From Helianthus annuus (taxonomy: Eukaryota; Streptophyta; Magnoliopsida; Asterales; Asteraceae), in contig NC_035443.2 in NCBI RefSeq assembly GCF_002127325.2, positions 118,416,251-118,480,250 on the forward strand: a stretch of 64,000 bases of DNA, in the 5' to 3' direction. Position numbers and translations under genes: made by a program. This document shows, piece by piece, positions 23,419-34,487 of this stretch. The notes below the pieces were generated by a model. The model saw only the letters and a program-made list of their open reading frames with translations, did no database searches and was not told where the DNA came from. Numbering within the stretch: position 1 is the first letter of the stretch; each line of letters starts with the position of its first letter.

Positions 23419-24700
23419 GGGTAAATTACATTTTTCGTTCTTTATGTTTGTAGCGGGTTGCGATGGATAGCCTTTAACTTCAATAATTACAGTCACAATC
23501 CTTTATTTGAAAAACACATTACACCTTTCGTCCTTTAGCACTAAACAGGTTAAAATTTTCAGTTAAGTCAGATCATGTGATTATCACATTAGGGCAATTA
23601 TGTCACTTTACACTAAAATAAATAAAATTAAAAAACAAACAACTAATACCAATAAAAACAGAAAATATACATTTACACACCTAAATACATCTCTCTCCAA
23701 ATGCTTCACTTTACCAGAGCACCACCACTGCCATAGCACCACAACCGCCATAGCATCCCTCTCGCCATACCGAAAACAAAATCACTCTCCATCTTTCTCA
23801 CTCCTGCCTCTCTTTCTACCTGTGACAAAACCCCCTTAGAAAAACCCCAACCATAGTTGCAGGTCTGAATTAATGAACCAAGGTCTCCGGCGAGGTTGAC
23901 ACCTTGACGGTGACGTTTGCGTCACATGATGAATCTACAGATATGACGGTAGATCGGACGGTTGTGAAGACAAATAAAGAAATGAAGGTTATTAATCGGT
24001 GCTCCGGTTGCTGGAAAAGAGTCGGTTTAACTGGATTCCGATGTCGGTGTGAAGAGGTTGATTTTTTTTGTTGTTATAAAATATCTTCCATGTGTGTGAA
24101 GAACTTGATATATTGTAGATGAATTTATTTTGATTGTCTGATCCATTGTTTCATAACAGCTTTTAAGAAATTATTTGATTGATTTGTTCAGTTTGTGATT
24201 CAAGAATATGTTATGATTCTTCTGTTTGATTTTTTATTTGTTGATGTATGAGTTTTCATTGACTGATTAATAAATGAAATTATCAAACACGGTGGTGTTG
24301 AAGAATTTGAATATGGCACATAGAACTGAATCTTCTCGCACATGGTTTTTATTCAGCACATCAGTTTGGAGACTGTTTTTGTTCTTACTGCATCCGGCGA
24401 TAATGAGTGGTGGTGGTAGAGGTTGGTTGGAGAGAGATGAGGAGGAGATATTCTAAGGTTAGGGTTGGGGAATTGGGAAAGATGGTGTTTATTTATTAAT
24501 AGACATTTTAAATAAAACATGAAATGACCAAAATACCCTTAAGTGGATAGACATAACTGAAAATTTTAACTTGGTTAATGCTAAAGGACGAAAGGTGTAA
24601 TGTGTTTTCCAAATAAAGGATTGTGACTGTAATTATTGAAGTTAAAGGCTATCTATTGCAACCTGCTACAAACATAAAGGACGAAAAGTGTAATTTAGCC
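23419..24700. mobile_element. Pack-MULE (Mutator-like element) with captured DNA
   Basis: 1282 bp flanked by the 9-bp duplication TAATATTTA. Terminal inverted repeats are long, about 150 bp and roughly 90 percent alike by eye. They start GGGTAAATTACA on the left and GGCTAAATTACA on the complement of the right. No transposase is present. The interior is unlike the arms and contains an AN1 zinc-finger coding fragment, so the element qualifies as a Pack-MULE. Confidence 0.85.
23943..24122 (+). pseudogene. Captured AN1 zinc-finger fragment (SAP-like)
   Basis: The open frame contains INRCSGCWKRVGLTGFRCRC (about 23991-24050). This is the first half of the AN1 zinc finger of plant A20/AN1 stress-associated proteins, which have a CSGC...KVGLTGFRCRC signature. 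The second half, normally with FC and the HRYSDRHDC residues, is not recognisable after CRCEE, so the finger cannot fold normally. The preceding residues (VVKTNKEMKV) resemble the basic linker before AN1. A20 is absent. It lies wholly inside the Pack-MULE. Whether it is transcribed cannot be told. The frame opens earlier (23904) without an ATG; 23943 is the first ATG. Confidence 0.8.
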
Positions 24701-24924
24701 TAATATTTATTTTGGACTTCTTCAATGAGAAACCTGTTTAGTTTTGAAATAAAGGTATTTATTTGGACCTAATACATATACTATATATAAAAACTTTCTA
24801 AAAAAATTGAAGGCCCTAATTTTTTTGTGTGGCCCTAGGCCTATCTATACCTAGGTTGTCAAGCCTATTGAGCCGACCCTTTCAAATATAGAGAAAGGGG
24901 ACAATAAGTAGTTGGAATCCCAAA

Positions 24925-25790
24925 ACAAAAAAAAATGAACAAAGACATTTACATGATCACATCTCTAATATTAAAATCACAACATCTATCCCAATTTAGA
25001 CTCCCATACAAGGATCTATTCTTTACCCACAGAAATGATTCTTCCTTGACTATCATCATCCTTTTCATTATAGAGAGTTTTGCATTATTAAAGAGGATGT
25101 CATTCCTCTCGACCTCCAAATTTTCCACATTATCGCAAAGAACACCATCTTAATGACTCTTCTCCATTTAGAACTTCCACGTTGCTGTTTGATTGCTTTA
25201 AGCATATCTTGACTAGATTTTGCATCCAAAGGGAATGGTATCTTTACTCAAGAAAAAATATCCCACCAAATAGCTTTTGACATAATGAACGTAGTCAACA
25301 GGTGTTGTACCCACTTACCTTCGAAAGCACATAGGCTGCATGTTGTATCCCCAATATTAACCCCCCCCCCCCCCCAATCCGCCAAAACAGCCTTCGTAGC
25401 TATGCACCTGAGGATCGACCTTGAAACGAACAAGTTGATTTTAATAGGAGCTCATGCATTCCACTTAAATGAACCAACATTAATCTTTGTGCCTATCTTC
25501 TTTGCCACCTCTTCTCTGAACTAAGTAACATAAAACATAGGACTACTATTATCTCCCATAACAATGCCCCAACTATCCAACTCTTTGATGCCCACTTTCT
25601 TCTAATATTTATTGCTAGCCAAGATGTGTTTCCACACACCACTATCCTTTTTAAGCGGAACACTATCAACAATATTTTGACTACCACGGATCGTCGATAT
25701 GACACGAGTCCACAAGATTTGGAAAATTCTTTATCCTCCATTTTCACTTTGCTAGAATGGCCTAATTTTAATTTCTTATCTCGCCCAACC
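24925..25790 (-). pseudogene. LINE-type reverse transcriptase C-terminal remnant
   Basis: Minus-strand frames with shifts and stops give, in order, PLKKDSGVWKHILASNK-like, WNA-APIKINLFVSRSI, DTTCSLCAFEGKWVQHLL and FFAIMWKIWRSRG segments. This is the order found at the end of plant LINE ORF2, including the zf-RVT zinc-binding module (CSLC, then a degraded H). A run of 15 C at 25361-25375 interrupts it. No endonuclease or RT core is present. It is a 5'-truncated, decayed copy. Confidence 0.75.
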
Positions 25791-25829
25791 TGAGCCTTTT
25801 TCATGATTTTACACACATATACTGGTACC

Positions 25830-26395
25830 TTACCGGTACCTATATTTGGTGATTTTCGGTATCGATACTTTCGGTACCGGTACCGAGCTCATCCCTGTTT
25901 AGGACTACTAAACAAACTTAACTAGGTCCGAAATACGAAGTGTAGTTTATAAAACCATTCCATAGTAGTAGCACCTGTTAAAACATCAAACAATTTATAG
26001 TTTTATACAAATTCTAAGCCAAAAAGGCCCTGTTGATCAAAAAGGTAAAATGACTTTCAATATTGGCTGACATTTTCTTCCAAGAAATCCAAGTAAACGA
26101 GTAATCCAACAAAAACGTCGAACAATATCGAATTCGATTGGAACTTCGACTGCGATTGTGTCAGGCAATTACGATTATGATTCTACCAATTCCCAACTCG
26201 AATTCGGTTTTGCAAATGGCGTCCTCCGATTCTCCAAGTCCAATTTTGATTCTCCCAAGTCCTAACATATACTAAAATAGGTTTTTTTTTTTTAACGGCA
26301 AAATAGGTTTCTTTTAGTGAACATTTTTTGTTTTTATGGAGTGGTGCGACTACTAGGGTTGGAACTTTAATGAAATCTAAACTTAATGGGGCTCA
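25830..26395. other. Intergenic, GGTACC-rich then AT-rich
   Basis: Clustered GGTACCGGTACC-like words at 25822-25890 and GATTC-type low-complexity DNA at 26130-26260. No gene. Confidence 0.4.
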
Positions 26396-26606
26396 TCTAT
26401 CTACTATAATAAAAGAAATCAAGTTTTAACACGTGTTATTCATTGAAGAATCCTCAAATTATCTTATATTAACTAAATAAATAATAAATTAATATTAAAT
26501 CTTATCATACTTTAATAAAATATTATCCTCAAATCTAAATTGTTAATTTAATATTTTTTAAAACAAATACCTCTCTTTCCTACTTATCTTATATTAAATA
26601 TATAAA

Positions 26607-27360
26607 TCTTTCTATACTAATAAACAAAAATTCTTTTTGGGCACGTGTCATTCTCTGTAATTTCTCACATTTATTTTTTATTTATCTCTTTTATTAAATA
26701 ATAATAATAATTTATTTATCTCTTTTATTAAATAATAATAATATTAAATATCAATTTAACTAAATCTATTTATCTCTTTTGTTTTCATAATCTGAAATTG
26801 ATTTCTTTTTTAACTCTAAAGTTTCAAACTTTGGCAATTTAAGTCTAAAGTTTTAATATTTGGTATTATAACCCCTTTGATTAATTTGATTTTTCACTTC
26901 TAATTCAAAAGTTTTCATCTGTTGCAATTTAGCCCCTTTAATTTTTTTTTTTTACTTTCAACAGAAAGCTTTTCATCTTTCGCAATTTAATCTCAACATT
27001 TTTTTTTTACTTTCAACTTTCGTCTCTTATATACTTTTCATCATTCATAAGTTCTCCGTTTAACGTGTCTTTCTAAATTTTCGAGTTAACACGTCGCAAC
27101 GTGCGTGCGAGGTTCAACGTTTATCTGACGGGTTTTTTAAAGATACGATGTTTTTAGCATTTAGTATACAAAATTACATTTATTTAATCTGTGTAATACA
27201 CATGATTTTTAAAGATATAACTTTTTTATTATTTGATATATAAAATTACATTTATTTAAACCGTACAATATACGAGGTTCATAAAGATATAACTTTTTTA
27301 TTATTTAATATATAAAATTACATTTATTCAACCCGTGTAATGTACGGGGTTCTAACCTAG
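26607..27360 (+). mobile_element. Helitron-like element, nested or shorter alternative
   Basis: A second start, TCTTTCTATACTAATAAAC, and a second end, CCCGTGTAATGTACGGGG then TTCTAACCTAG, lie inside the outer unit, also between A and T. It could be a nested insertion or an alternative terminus. Confidence 0.5.
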
Positions 27361-28076
27361 TAATAAATTAATATTAAATTTTACCCTAATTTATTAAAAA
27401 CATAACTTTTTTTATTATTTGGTATACAAAATTATATTTATTCAACTCGTGTAAAACGTGGGGTTTTTAAAAATTTAACTTTTATTATTTACTATACAAA
27501 GTTACATTTATATAACCCGTGTAATACACAAAGTTTTTAAAGATATAACTTTTTTTTATCATTTGCTATGTAAAATTAGATTTATTCAACACGTGTAATA
27601 CACGAGATTTTTAAGGATATAATTGTTTTTATTTGGTAGATTTTTCAACCGACTATACACGGGTTTTTTTTTAAAGATACGACGTTTTTAGTATTTATTA
27701 CATTTATGTAATATGTGTAATACACATGGTTTTTAAAGATATAACTCTTTTTTAAATCTATTCAACACGTGTAATATACAGGGTTTTTAAGGATGTAATT
27801 TTTTTATCATCTGGTAGATTTATTCAACCCGATTATACACGGGTTTTTTTAAAGATACGGCGATTTTAGTATTTAGAATACAAAATTACATTTATTTAAT
27901 ATGTGTAATACACATGGTTTTTAAAATAACTTTTTTTTACTATTTGATATATAAAATTAAATTTATTTAACCATTAAAATATGCGAGTTTCATAAACATA
28001 TAACTTTTTTATTATTAAATATATATAAAATTACATTTATTATTCAAACCGTGTAATACACGGGGTTCTAACCTAG
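27120..28076 (+). repeat. Tandem ladder of terminator-like hairpin units
   Basis: About a dozen units, each with a GTGTAATACAC-type inverted repeat followed by TTTTTAAAGATATAACTTTTT and then TATAAAATTACATTTATT. Several units resemble the Helitron 3' hairpin. Confidence 0.75.
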
Positions 28077-28162
28077 TAAATAAATAAATAAATAAATGAA
28101 TGTGTATCTAAACTTATGAGTTCAATTGGGGCCTAACCATCCCTTTGGGCTATGTTTAAATT

Positions 28163-29030
28163 CACTACAACAAAAATGGCTTTTTAGGACCTTTTCTGTG
28201 GGACGCTTGTAAAAGAGGGTCCTAAAAAACTATTTAATAGGTCTAATGAACTTTTGGGGTCGTTTTATAATATACTCTACTAAACTGGTGTCCTAAAAAA
28301 CTATTTATTAGGATGGATGATTTTTTTGGGTCCTATTATCATATAATTTAATAGGACACTTAAAATGTAGATCCTAATAAAGTACTTTATAAGACATTTA
28401 ATTGTTAGCGTCTCATTATGTGGTGCTGTATTAGGACACTTGATCATTTGGGTTCCTATTATAACATAACTTAATAGGACACGTTGTAGTTAAGTCATAA
28501 ATGTTCAGTGTTATAGGGCCCTTTCTCGTCGAAGTCATATTAGAATTTAACTTAATAGGACACTTGACACTTGGGTCTTATAACTTTAAACTTTATAGGA
28601 CGCTTAATCATTGTGGTGTTATTATAATACACTGTAATAGGACACTTGATATTTGAGTCATAAAACGTTAGTTTTATAGGACGCTTATTCGCTAGAGTTT
28701 TATTATATTATAACTTAAAAAGACACTTGACACTTGGGTCTTATAAATTTAACCTATATAGGACGCTTAATCATTGTGGTGTTATTATAATACATTGTAA
28801 TAGGACACCTGATATTTGAGTCATAAAACATCAGTTTAATGGGACGCTTATTCGCTAGAGTTCTATTATAACATAACTTAATAGTACACTTGACACTAGG
28901 GTCTTATAACTTTAACCTTTATAAGACGCTTAATCATTATGGTGTTATTAAAATACATCGTATTAGGACACTTGATATTTAAGTCGTAAAACATAAGTTT
29001 TATAGGACGTTTATGTAAACTATCGTATTC
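28163..29030 (+). repeat. Left subterminal repeat region of the CACTA element
   Basis: More than fifteen copies of AATAGGACACTTGA or TATAGGACGCTTA words, plus a larger repeat of about 185 bp carrying CATTGTGGTGTTATTATAAT. Such subterminal motifs usually bind the CACTA transposase. Confidence 0.75.
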
Positions 29031-29183
29031 TTTGATACAAAAGGTCAAAAATTTGGATCATAATGGAATTTTTATTCCCTCCTAATTTGTACTAAAAAAT
29101 TAGAAACTCCCTCCCATTTTCATTCTTTGAATTCCCATCATAATAGGATCTCAAATTATTCAATCCTTCATTCAATCGATGAC

Positions 29184-29830
29184 CACTACGTGAAAAAGGG
29201 CTATAGCCACACTTTTGGCAAAACTGTCATGCCACACATTTGAAAAAAATGTGTGGCTAAAGGTCATTCATCACATTTTAAAACACCTTTAGCCACACAT
29301 TTAATATGACCATTTATACCGGTTCAGAACCTTTAGCCACACTTTTAGAAAATTATTAGCCATAACTCCAAATGTGTAGCAAAATGTGATCTATGGCCAC
29401 ATATTTTTGCTTCATGTGACCAAAAACATATTTATTTGACACCTTTAGCCACACTTTAAAAAAATTTATGGCATATATTAGCCACACTAGCAAAGGGTGG
29501 CCAATTGTTATCTATGATCATAGTATTTGTATTCATGTAACCAATAACATATGAAATTCAAAATCTTTAGCCACACTTTAAGAAAAAAGGTGTGACATTT
29601 ATTAGCCACACTAAAAAAGTATGTCAAATGTGAGCTACGACCACAATATATTGTTTCATTTGACTAAAAACATAAGTATTCGAAACCTTTAGCCACACGT
29701 TAAGAAAAAACAGCCACACTATAAAAGTATTGCCAAATATGATCTACGATCACATTATATATTTACTAATGTGGCTAAAATTTAATACATATGGTTATGT
29801 ATATTATTTTCTTTAGCTAAAGGTTATACA
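29184..29830 (+). repeat. Second CACTA-type terminus with AGCCACAC repeats
   Basis: It starts CACTACGTGAAAAAGGG and continues with at least ten CTTTAGCCACAC(T) words in both orientations. This is the form of a CACTA subterminal region from a different family. No matching right end was found in the window, so it looks truncated. Confidence 0.55.
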
Positions 29831-29989
29831 ATATCTACACTTAAAATTTAAAAAAAAAATCATGGGCCTTTACATAACATTCATCACATCATTGTCACTT
29901 TGTTTGTTTTCGTGTGACGAAATATTATCAAATGTCATGAAAAAATGTGTGACTAAATGTTAAACTTACAATATATTAAAAAATTTCTC

Positions 29990-30225
29990 AAAATTATTTC
30001 ATTCTAAAACTTTCCATCAAAATATTTATCCTAGAATTTAAATTTTCCCTTAAAATATTTAATCCTAAAACTTCCCACCAATATATTTCATCCTAAAAAT
30101 TCCCACCAAAACATTTCATCCTAAAAGTTAAATTTACCCCCAAAATAACTTCCCCCAAAATATTTCATTCTAAAACTTCCCATCAAAATATTTCATTCAA
30201 AACTTCTCTCTCAATTAATATTTTC
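29990..30225 (+). repeat. Tandem array of about 28-30 bp units
   Basis: Repeated TTCCCACCAAAATATTTCAT-like units, about seven copies, imperfect. Confidence 0.7.
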
Positions 30226-30242
30226 ATTTGAAAAATTATATT

Positions 30243-30990
30243 AGTTAATGGACAATATTGGGCCTAAATAATTCACAACGGTCAAATAGTAGATCGTACA
30301 AGTCTTAATGGGCAATATTGGGCCTTAATGGATCACGATAAACAGTAGTATATCATATATGTGTTAATGGACCATATTGGGCCTAAATAATTCACAACGG
30401 CCAAATAGTGGATCGTATATGTCTTAATGGACCATATGTCCCTTAATGGATCAAAGTGGACAATAGTTGATCATACATGTTTTAATGGAACATATTAGGC
30501 CTTAATGGAGCACGATGGATAATAGTAGATCATACATGTTTTAATGGACCATATTGGGCCTTAATGGATCACAATGGACAATATTAGATCATACATATCT
30601 TAATGGACAATGTTGGGCCTGAATGGATCATAGTGCACAGTAGTAGATCATACTTGCTTTAATGGATCATATTGGCTCTTAATGGGTCACAATGGACAAT
30701 AGTAGATCATACATGTCTTAATGGACCATATTGGTACTTAATGGATCACAATGGACAATAGGAGATAGGAGATCACACATGTCATCATGGACCATGTTAG
30801 ACCTTAATGGATCACAATGGACAATGGTAGATTATACATGTCTAAGTGGACCATATTGGGCCCTAATGGATCACAATGGACAATAGTAGATCATACATGA
30901 GTAGACCATATTGGGCCTTAATGGATCTTTATGGACACTAGTTGATCTTACATGTCTTGATGGACCATATTGCAGGTCTTAATGGATCTT
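30243..30990 (+). repeat. Tandem array of about 59-bp units, about twelve copies
   Basis: Each unit has TTAATGGACCATATTGGGCC, TTAATGGATCACAATGGACA and then ATAGTAGATCATACATGTC. Units vary by substitutions and small deletions. Confidence 0.85.
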
Positions 30991-30991
30991 A

Positions 30992-31314
30992 GAGGGTGTT
31001 TGGCCTAACTTTTAATTTTTGGCTTATGCTTATATTTTAAAGTAGCTTATAGCTTATTTTCTATCATTTGATAAGCTCTTTTTAAGTGTTTGGATTAGCT
31101 TATAGCTTATTTTTTATCATTTGCCCTTACATAAATAAGCTTCTTCAAATAAGCTAAAAAACCATCTTCAAATAAGCTTCTTTAAATTAGTTTATATAAG
31201 CTAACAAGCATAAGCTTAAAAAGCTAAACCAAAAACCAAGTTAAGCTTATTTTTTTAAAAAAAAAAGCTAAAAAATCTATAAGCTTTGTTAAAAAAGCTA
31301 GGCCAAACACCCCC
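30992..31314. mobile_element. Tourist-like MITE (PIF/Harbinger type)
   Basis: 323 bp, flanked by TTA on both sides. The left terminus is GAGGGTGTTTGGCC and the complement of the right is GGGGGTGTTTGGCC. The interior is AT-rich with repeated TAAGCTTAT-type words. It is nested in the CACTA element. Confidence 0.75.
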
Positions 31315-31319
31315 TTAAT

Positions 31320-32461
31320 GCTTTCACATTTTCATCCAAAAATTTCCCCCAAGTTTGATCCGGCTTCCAATTTTAACTCCCCCTAATTGATTTTTCTTCT
31401 ATGAATTTGTTTCATTTTCACCAAAAATTTCCCTCCCAACCAATCCCGCTTCAGATTTCAATCCTAAATGATTTCCTTTTTTTTACCGGCCAGAATCAAT
31501 CGTTGCACTAACTGAAAAACGAAAACAAACCCAGCCAAACAACTAACCTAGGGTTTTAGAATCAATAATGGCAACAAAAGGACTAAGATTTTTCACCGAG
31601 AGATCAGACACCGGCGAACCTCTTATCGCAATGCCAAACAGCTGACCTGGGGTTTCTTCTCAGTTCTCACTTTCAGAGAATCAAAGACTTTGCACTGCAA
31701 GCTTTTCTCTAGTGATCCATCAAACAACCGGCAATAGTTCAACGACCGTTCTCTGACGGCAATGACGGTGGAGACAGTGACGAATTCAACAAGAAACCTC
31801 CGTAGTTTCTCTATCCTTCTTTTCTATTAGTTGTTTGTTCATCTGAATTTAATCTTCCTTAAGTAATTCCAGTTGTTCGAACGCCTTAGGGTTTAATAAC
31901 TCGTTTAATTTAGCATAAAATGTATGGAATTGAATTAGACTGCTGCGTTATTTTACTGTAAATTGCTAACGAAAGCTTGTTGATTTGAGGCAGTTGTGAT
32001 ATAATAAGAAATATGAAGTTTCGTTGCCTAGGGTTTCCTCTGTTGTTACCATTGTCTAGTTTTGTTGATTTGGGTATTTTGCTAATTTCACTATCTGGGT
32101 GTTTCACATTCTTGCATTTGTTTAAAAAAACTTCAACTTTGTGCATTTTAGTATATGGGTATCTCTCATTTATAAGTTTATTGCTAGGAGTGTTTCACTC
32201 TAAACTGTAAATCTAAACAAAATCCGTTATTTGTGAAATCTTATAGCAGTATAAACTATTGAAATCGAATTAGTAATGATGCAGTCAAGCAACGACCGTT
32301 AAATAAAATAATATAGATAACTGAGAGAAGTGGGTGTGGTTGAGGTTGATGGACTTGAAATCTTGCTAGTTTTTAATATAAACCTTTGATTCGGTTGTAG
32401 ATTGTGGGTGTGGTTGACATTTTGTATTAAATGTGATGGATATTGTCTTTATATCCTTTTT
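31320..32461 (+). other. Captured or promoter-like DNA upstream of the chimeric exon
   Basis: No coding segment recognised. An ATG at 31569 opens only a short frame. The stretch ends in a pyrimidine-rich splice acceptor before 32465, so it may include a captured 5' region and intron. Confidence 0.35.
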
Positions 32462-32511
32462 CAGATCGAGGCGTTTAAGCATCGTGTGCTGGTGGATCCG
32501 AAGTATGTTGA
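32462..32511 (+). pseudogene. CUL3: Captured CUL3 N-terminal fragment
   Basis: After a CTTTTTCAG acceptor, the frame reads QIEAFKHRVLVDPKYVD. This closely follows the conserved N-terminus of plant cullin 3, which begins its cullin-repeat region with IEAFKHRV and a DPKYAD-like segment. Cullin 3 is the scaffold of BTB-type ubiquitin ligases. Only about 17 codons are present. The similarity stops at about 32511, where ribosomal protein L7 similarity begins without an intron. It is a non-functional fragment carried by the CACTA element. The assignment rests on recall of the family motif. Confidence 0.75.
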
Positions 32512-32514
32512 TCC

Positions 32515-32637
32515 GAGTCTGTTTTGAAGAAACATAAAAGAAATGAAGAGTGGGCTCTTGCAAAGAAGAAGAATGCAACCAACAGGAAATTGATCTTCAA
32601 CAGGGCTAAGTAGTACAGCAAGGAGTATGAAGCTCAG
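32515..32637 (+). pseudogene. RPL7: Captured ribosomal protein L7 (uL30) exon fragment
   Basis: The frame beginning at about 32515 reads ESVLKKHKRNEEWALAKKKN, then a segment like RKLIFNRAK, an in-frame TAG, and YSKEYEAQ. It matches the N-terminal region of cytosolic ribosomal protein L7, which has SVLKK-KR-EEWA and RKLIFKRAEQYSKEYE. It ends at an AG followed by GTATTATC, a plausible original splice donor. The frame is +1 relative to the CUL3 fragment, and translation from that side hits TGA after PSLF. The internal TAG marks decay. Confidence 0.8.
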
Positions 32638-33214
32638 GTATTATCTTTTTTTCATTTGATTGTGTTATTTGTGTGTTCTAAATGTATGTTTTGTGTTGGT
32701 TTGGTCTTCTCAGTTTTTGTTGATATAGTTCTACTCCTTTTCAGTTGTCTCACCACTAGTGTCTTGGGATAGTGGAGGAATTTTTGAAGTAAATGGTTTG
32801 ATTTTGTAATCTGGATGTGGGCTACTGTGTAGACTCATGTCTTTTTATTTTTTCTCCATTTGGTGTAACTGTACGATTGTGGTGTGGCTAATGGTTAGCC
32901 ACTTTGAGTAGTAAAATGGAGTTTGTTGGCCAGTCAAAAAAAAGTATTATAAAGAGTAGTTTTGACTTTGTTAACAAAAGTCAACCATTAATGTGATGAA
33001 AGTAGAGTTTGACCATATTTCTATTATCTTAATGTTGAAAAATGAAAACATTGAATCTGTATGATCATTATAAACGATTGTATGTTCTCTAATATTGACC
33101 AAAATATTGCATGTTCTACAGAGTTGAGAATTGCCGGTAGAATTATTTATCAAATTTGTGCCTTTATTGATCACCTATTTATGCTTAAATCCTGATTGAT
33201 TGGTGTCACAAAGT

Positions 33215-33478
33215 ATTGACCCGAACCCGTTTCAACCCGACAAATTTGCCCCTCGCTATACAATCTCTTTTTTTCTTAAAAAACAGTTTTTAACTGACCC
33301 GACCCGACCCGAAACCCGTTCTGACACGGACCCGTTTCAACCCGAACCCGTTCCGACCCCGACTCATTTCGACCCGAACCCGTTTCGACCCGAACTAAAA
33401 GAACCCTTTTTTAAATTAACCCGTTTTGACCCGAACCCATTTTGACCCGAACCCGTTTTGACCCATGACCCGACTCAA
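33215..33478 (+). repeat. CCCGTTTCGACCCGAA-type minisatellite
   Basis: More than ten imperfect copies of GACCCGAACCCGTTT-like words. It lies between the RPL7 and ICln fragments. Confidence 0.8.
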
Positions 33479-33585
33479 CCCTTTTGCCAGGTCTAATTTC
33501 TGTTAATACTTTAAACATTGGCTATACGATAATTATTTTGTTTATTCTACACGTGTTAGTTCCTATTATTTTATTATTGTCTTAG

Positions 33586-33713
33586 ATTGACACAGGAGAT
33601 GAAGATGCTGATGAATCAGAAAGAAAGCTCTGATTCTGATTCTGAATCTAATGAGAGGTTGGATTTATCAAAGATTACCGAGATGAGGCTAGTGCCTTCA
33701 GATCCTAATCAAC
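33586..33713 (+). pseudogene. Captured ICln exon fragment 1
   Basis: Starts after a GTCTTAG acceptor with IDTGDEDADES, shifts frame within a few codons, then reads SDSDSESNERLDLSKITEMR and LVPSDPNQ. This is the acidic stretch and the conserved LSKITEMRLVPSD segment of plant ICln (methylosome subunit pICln, also called chloride conductance regulatory protein), which acts in Sm protein assembly. A one-base change causes the frame shift. A GTATAATT follows, perhaps a donor. Confidence 0.8.
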
Positions 33714-33805
33714 GTATAATTCTCACTACATTACATACTTGTAATGCGTTTATTCCATATTAATATGTTTCTTATTAAATCATAACTGGCGGATTTGCTA
33801 GTTAG

Positions 33806-33860
33806 TGTGCAGAGCTAAACCCCGAACCTGTTGAAGGTGGAGTTCCAATAGCCCCTTTAA
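33806..33860 (+). pseudogene. Captured ICln exon fragment 2
   Basis: Reads CAELNPEPVEGG, matching the segment that follows the previous one in ICln homologues. Part of the expected intervening exon sequence is missing. Confidence 0.75.
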
Positions 33861-33923
33861 TGTAGTTTTCAAGACATTTTGAACTTTTGCCCGTTTGTTA
33901 ACTCATTTCTAGTTCTTTTTCAG

Positions 33924-33987
33924 ATGAAGAAAAGGAGCACAATTGGGTTTTCAGTGCCGATCAGACGGAACTTGAAATGGGTTTAGG
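33924..33987 (+). pseudogene. Captured ICln exon fragment 3
   Basis: After a TTTTTCAG acceptor it reads DEEKEHNWVFSADQTELEMG, where the first Asp codon is shared with the previous exon. It ends before GGTATGAAC, a plausible donor. This matches the NEEWVFSADQM-like part of plant ICln. Confidence 0.75.
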
Positions 33988-34401
33988 TATGAACACACTT
34001 ATGGGATATGGCTATTCGTTAATTCATCCTGGAGGTGGCAAGTTAGACCTGTTACTAATAAAAATGGCTATTCATTTTTTTAGAATTTATTTATCTCTGA
34101 TGGGTCAAACGTAGGGGTTCGGCTCGTTTAATTAAGAGAGCTCAAGCATGGTATGTGAGTAATTTTTCAAGCTCGAGCTTGGCTGACTTATTATTTACTA
34201 GTTATTCATTTATATGTGTATATATTCATTTATTTATATATTTACAGTTATAAGTTTATGTATATAATTATTGCCATTTTTGTACAAAAGGATTGGGTTG
34301 ACCCGGACATGTTACCCGACCCGGCCCGACCACGTTGCCACCTCTACTTTATCTCTTCTAGTGTTAAAGCTTATCTTATGCAACTTACATGCTTGTTTCA
34401 G

Positions 34402-34487
34402 ATGAAGTTGATCCGGAATGGGATTCATCACAAACCACAATTGGACTTGTGGATGGAAATAGTGACCTAGCTCACAGTGTGCTTGAG
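34402..34487 (+). pseudogene. Captured ICln exon fragment 4
   Basis: After TTGTTTCAG it reads DEVDPEWDSSQTTIGLVDGN and then SDLAHSVLE, followed by GTATTTTT as a donor. The NG-HDLA-TVLE-type end is typical of plant ICln. The remaining C-terminus was not found. Confidence 0.75.

Larger units (their letters stand above)
26396..28076 (+). mobile_element. Helitron-like element, outer
   Basis: The 5' end TCTATCTACTATAATAAAAG follows an A. The 3' end has an ACCGTGTAATACACGG hairpin, then GTTCTAACCTAG, followed by a T. This matches the TC...CTAG layout between A and T that Helitrons show, with no target duplication. No Rep/helicase ORF exists, so it is non-autonomous. The interior is mostly a ladder of about 60-80 bp repeats. 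Confidence 0.6.

Noticed and set aside
30243..30990. CRISPR-like regular repeats
   Set aside because: The units are contiguous 59-bp tandem repeats without unique spacers, in plant transposon DNA.
31569..31644. ATG before the captured exons as a possible CUL3 first exon
   Set aside because: The frame (MATKGLRFFTERSDTG) does not match the expected cullin 3 start and stops soon.
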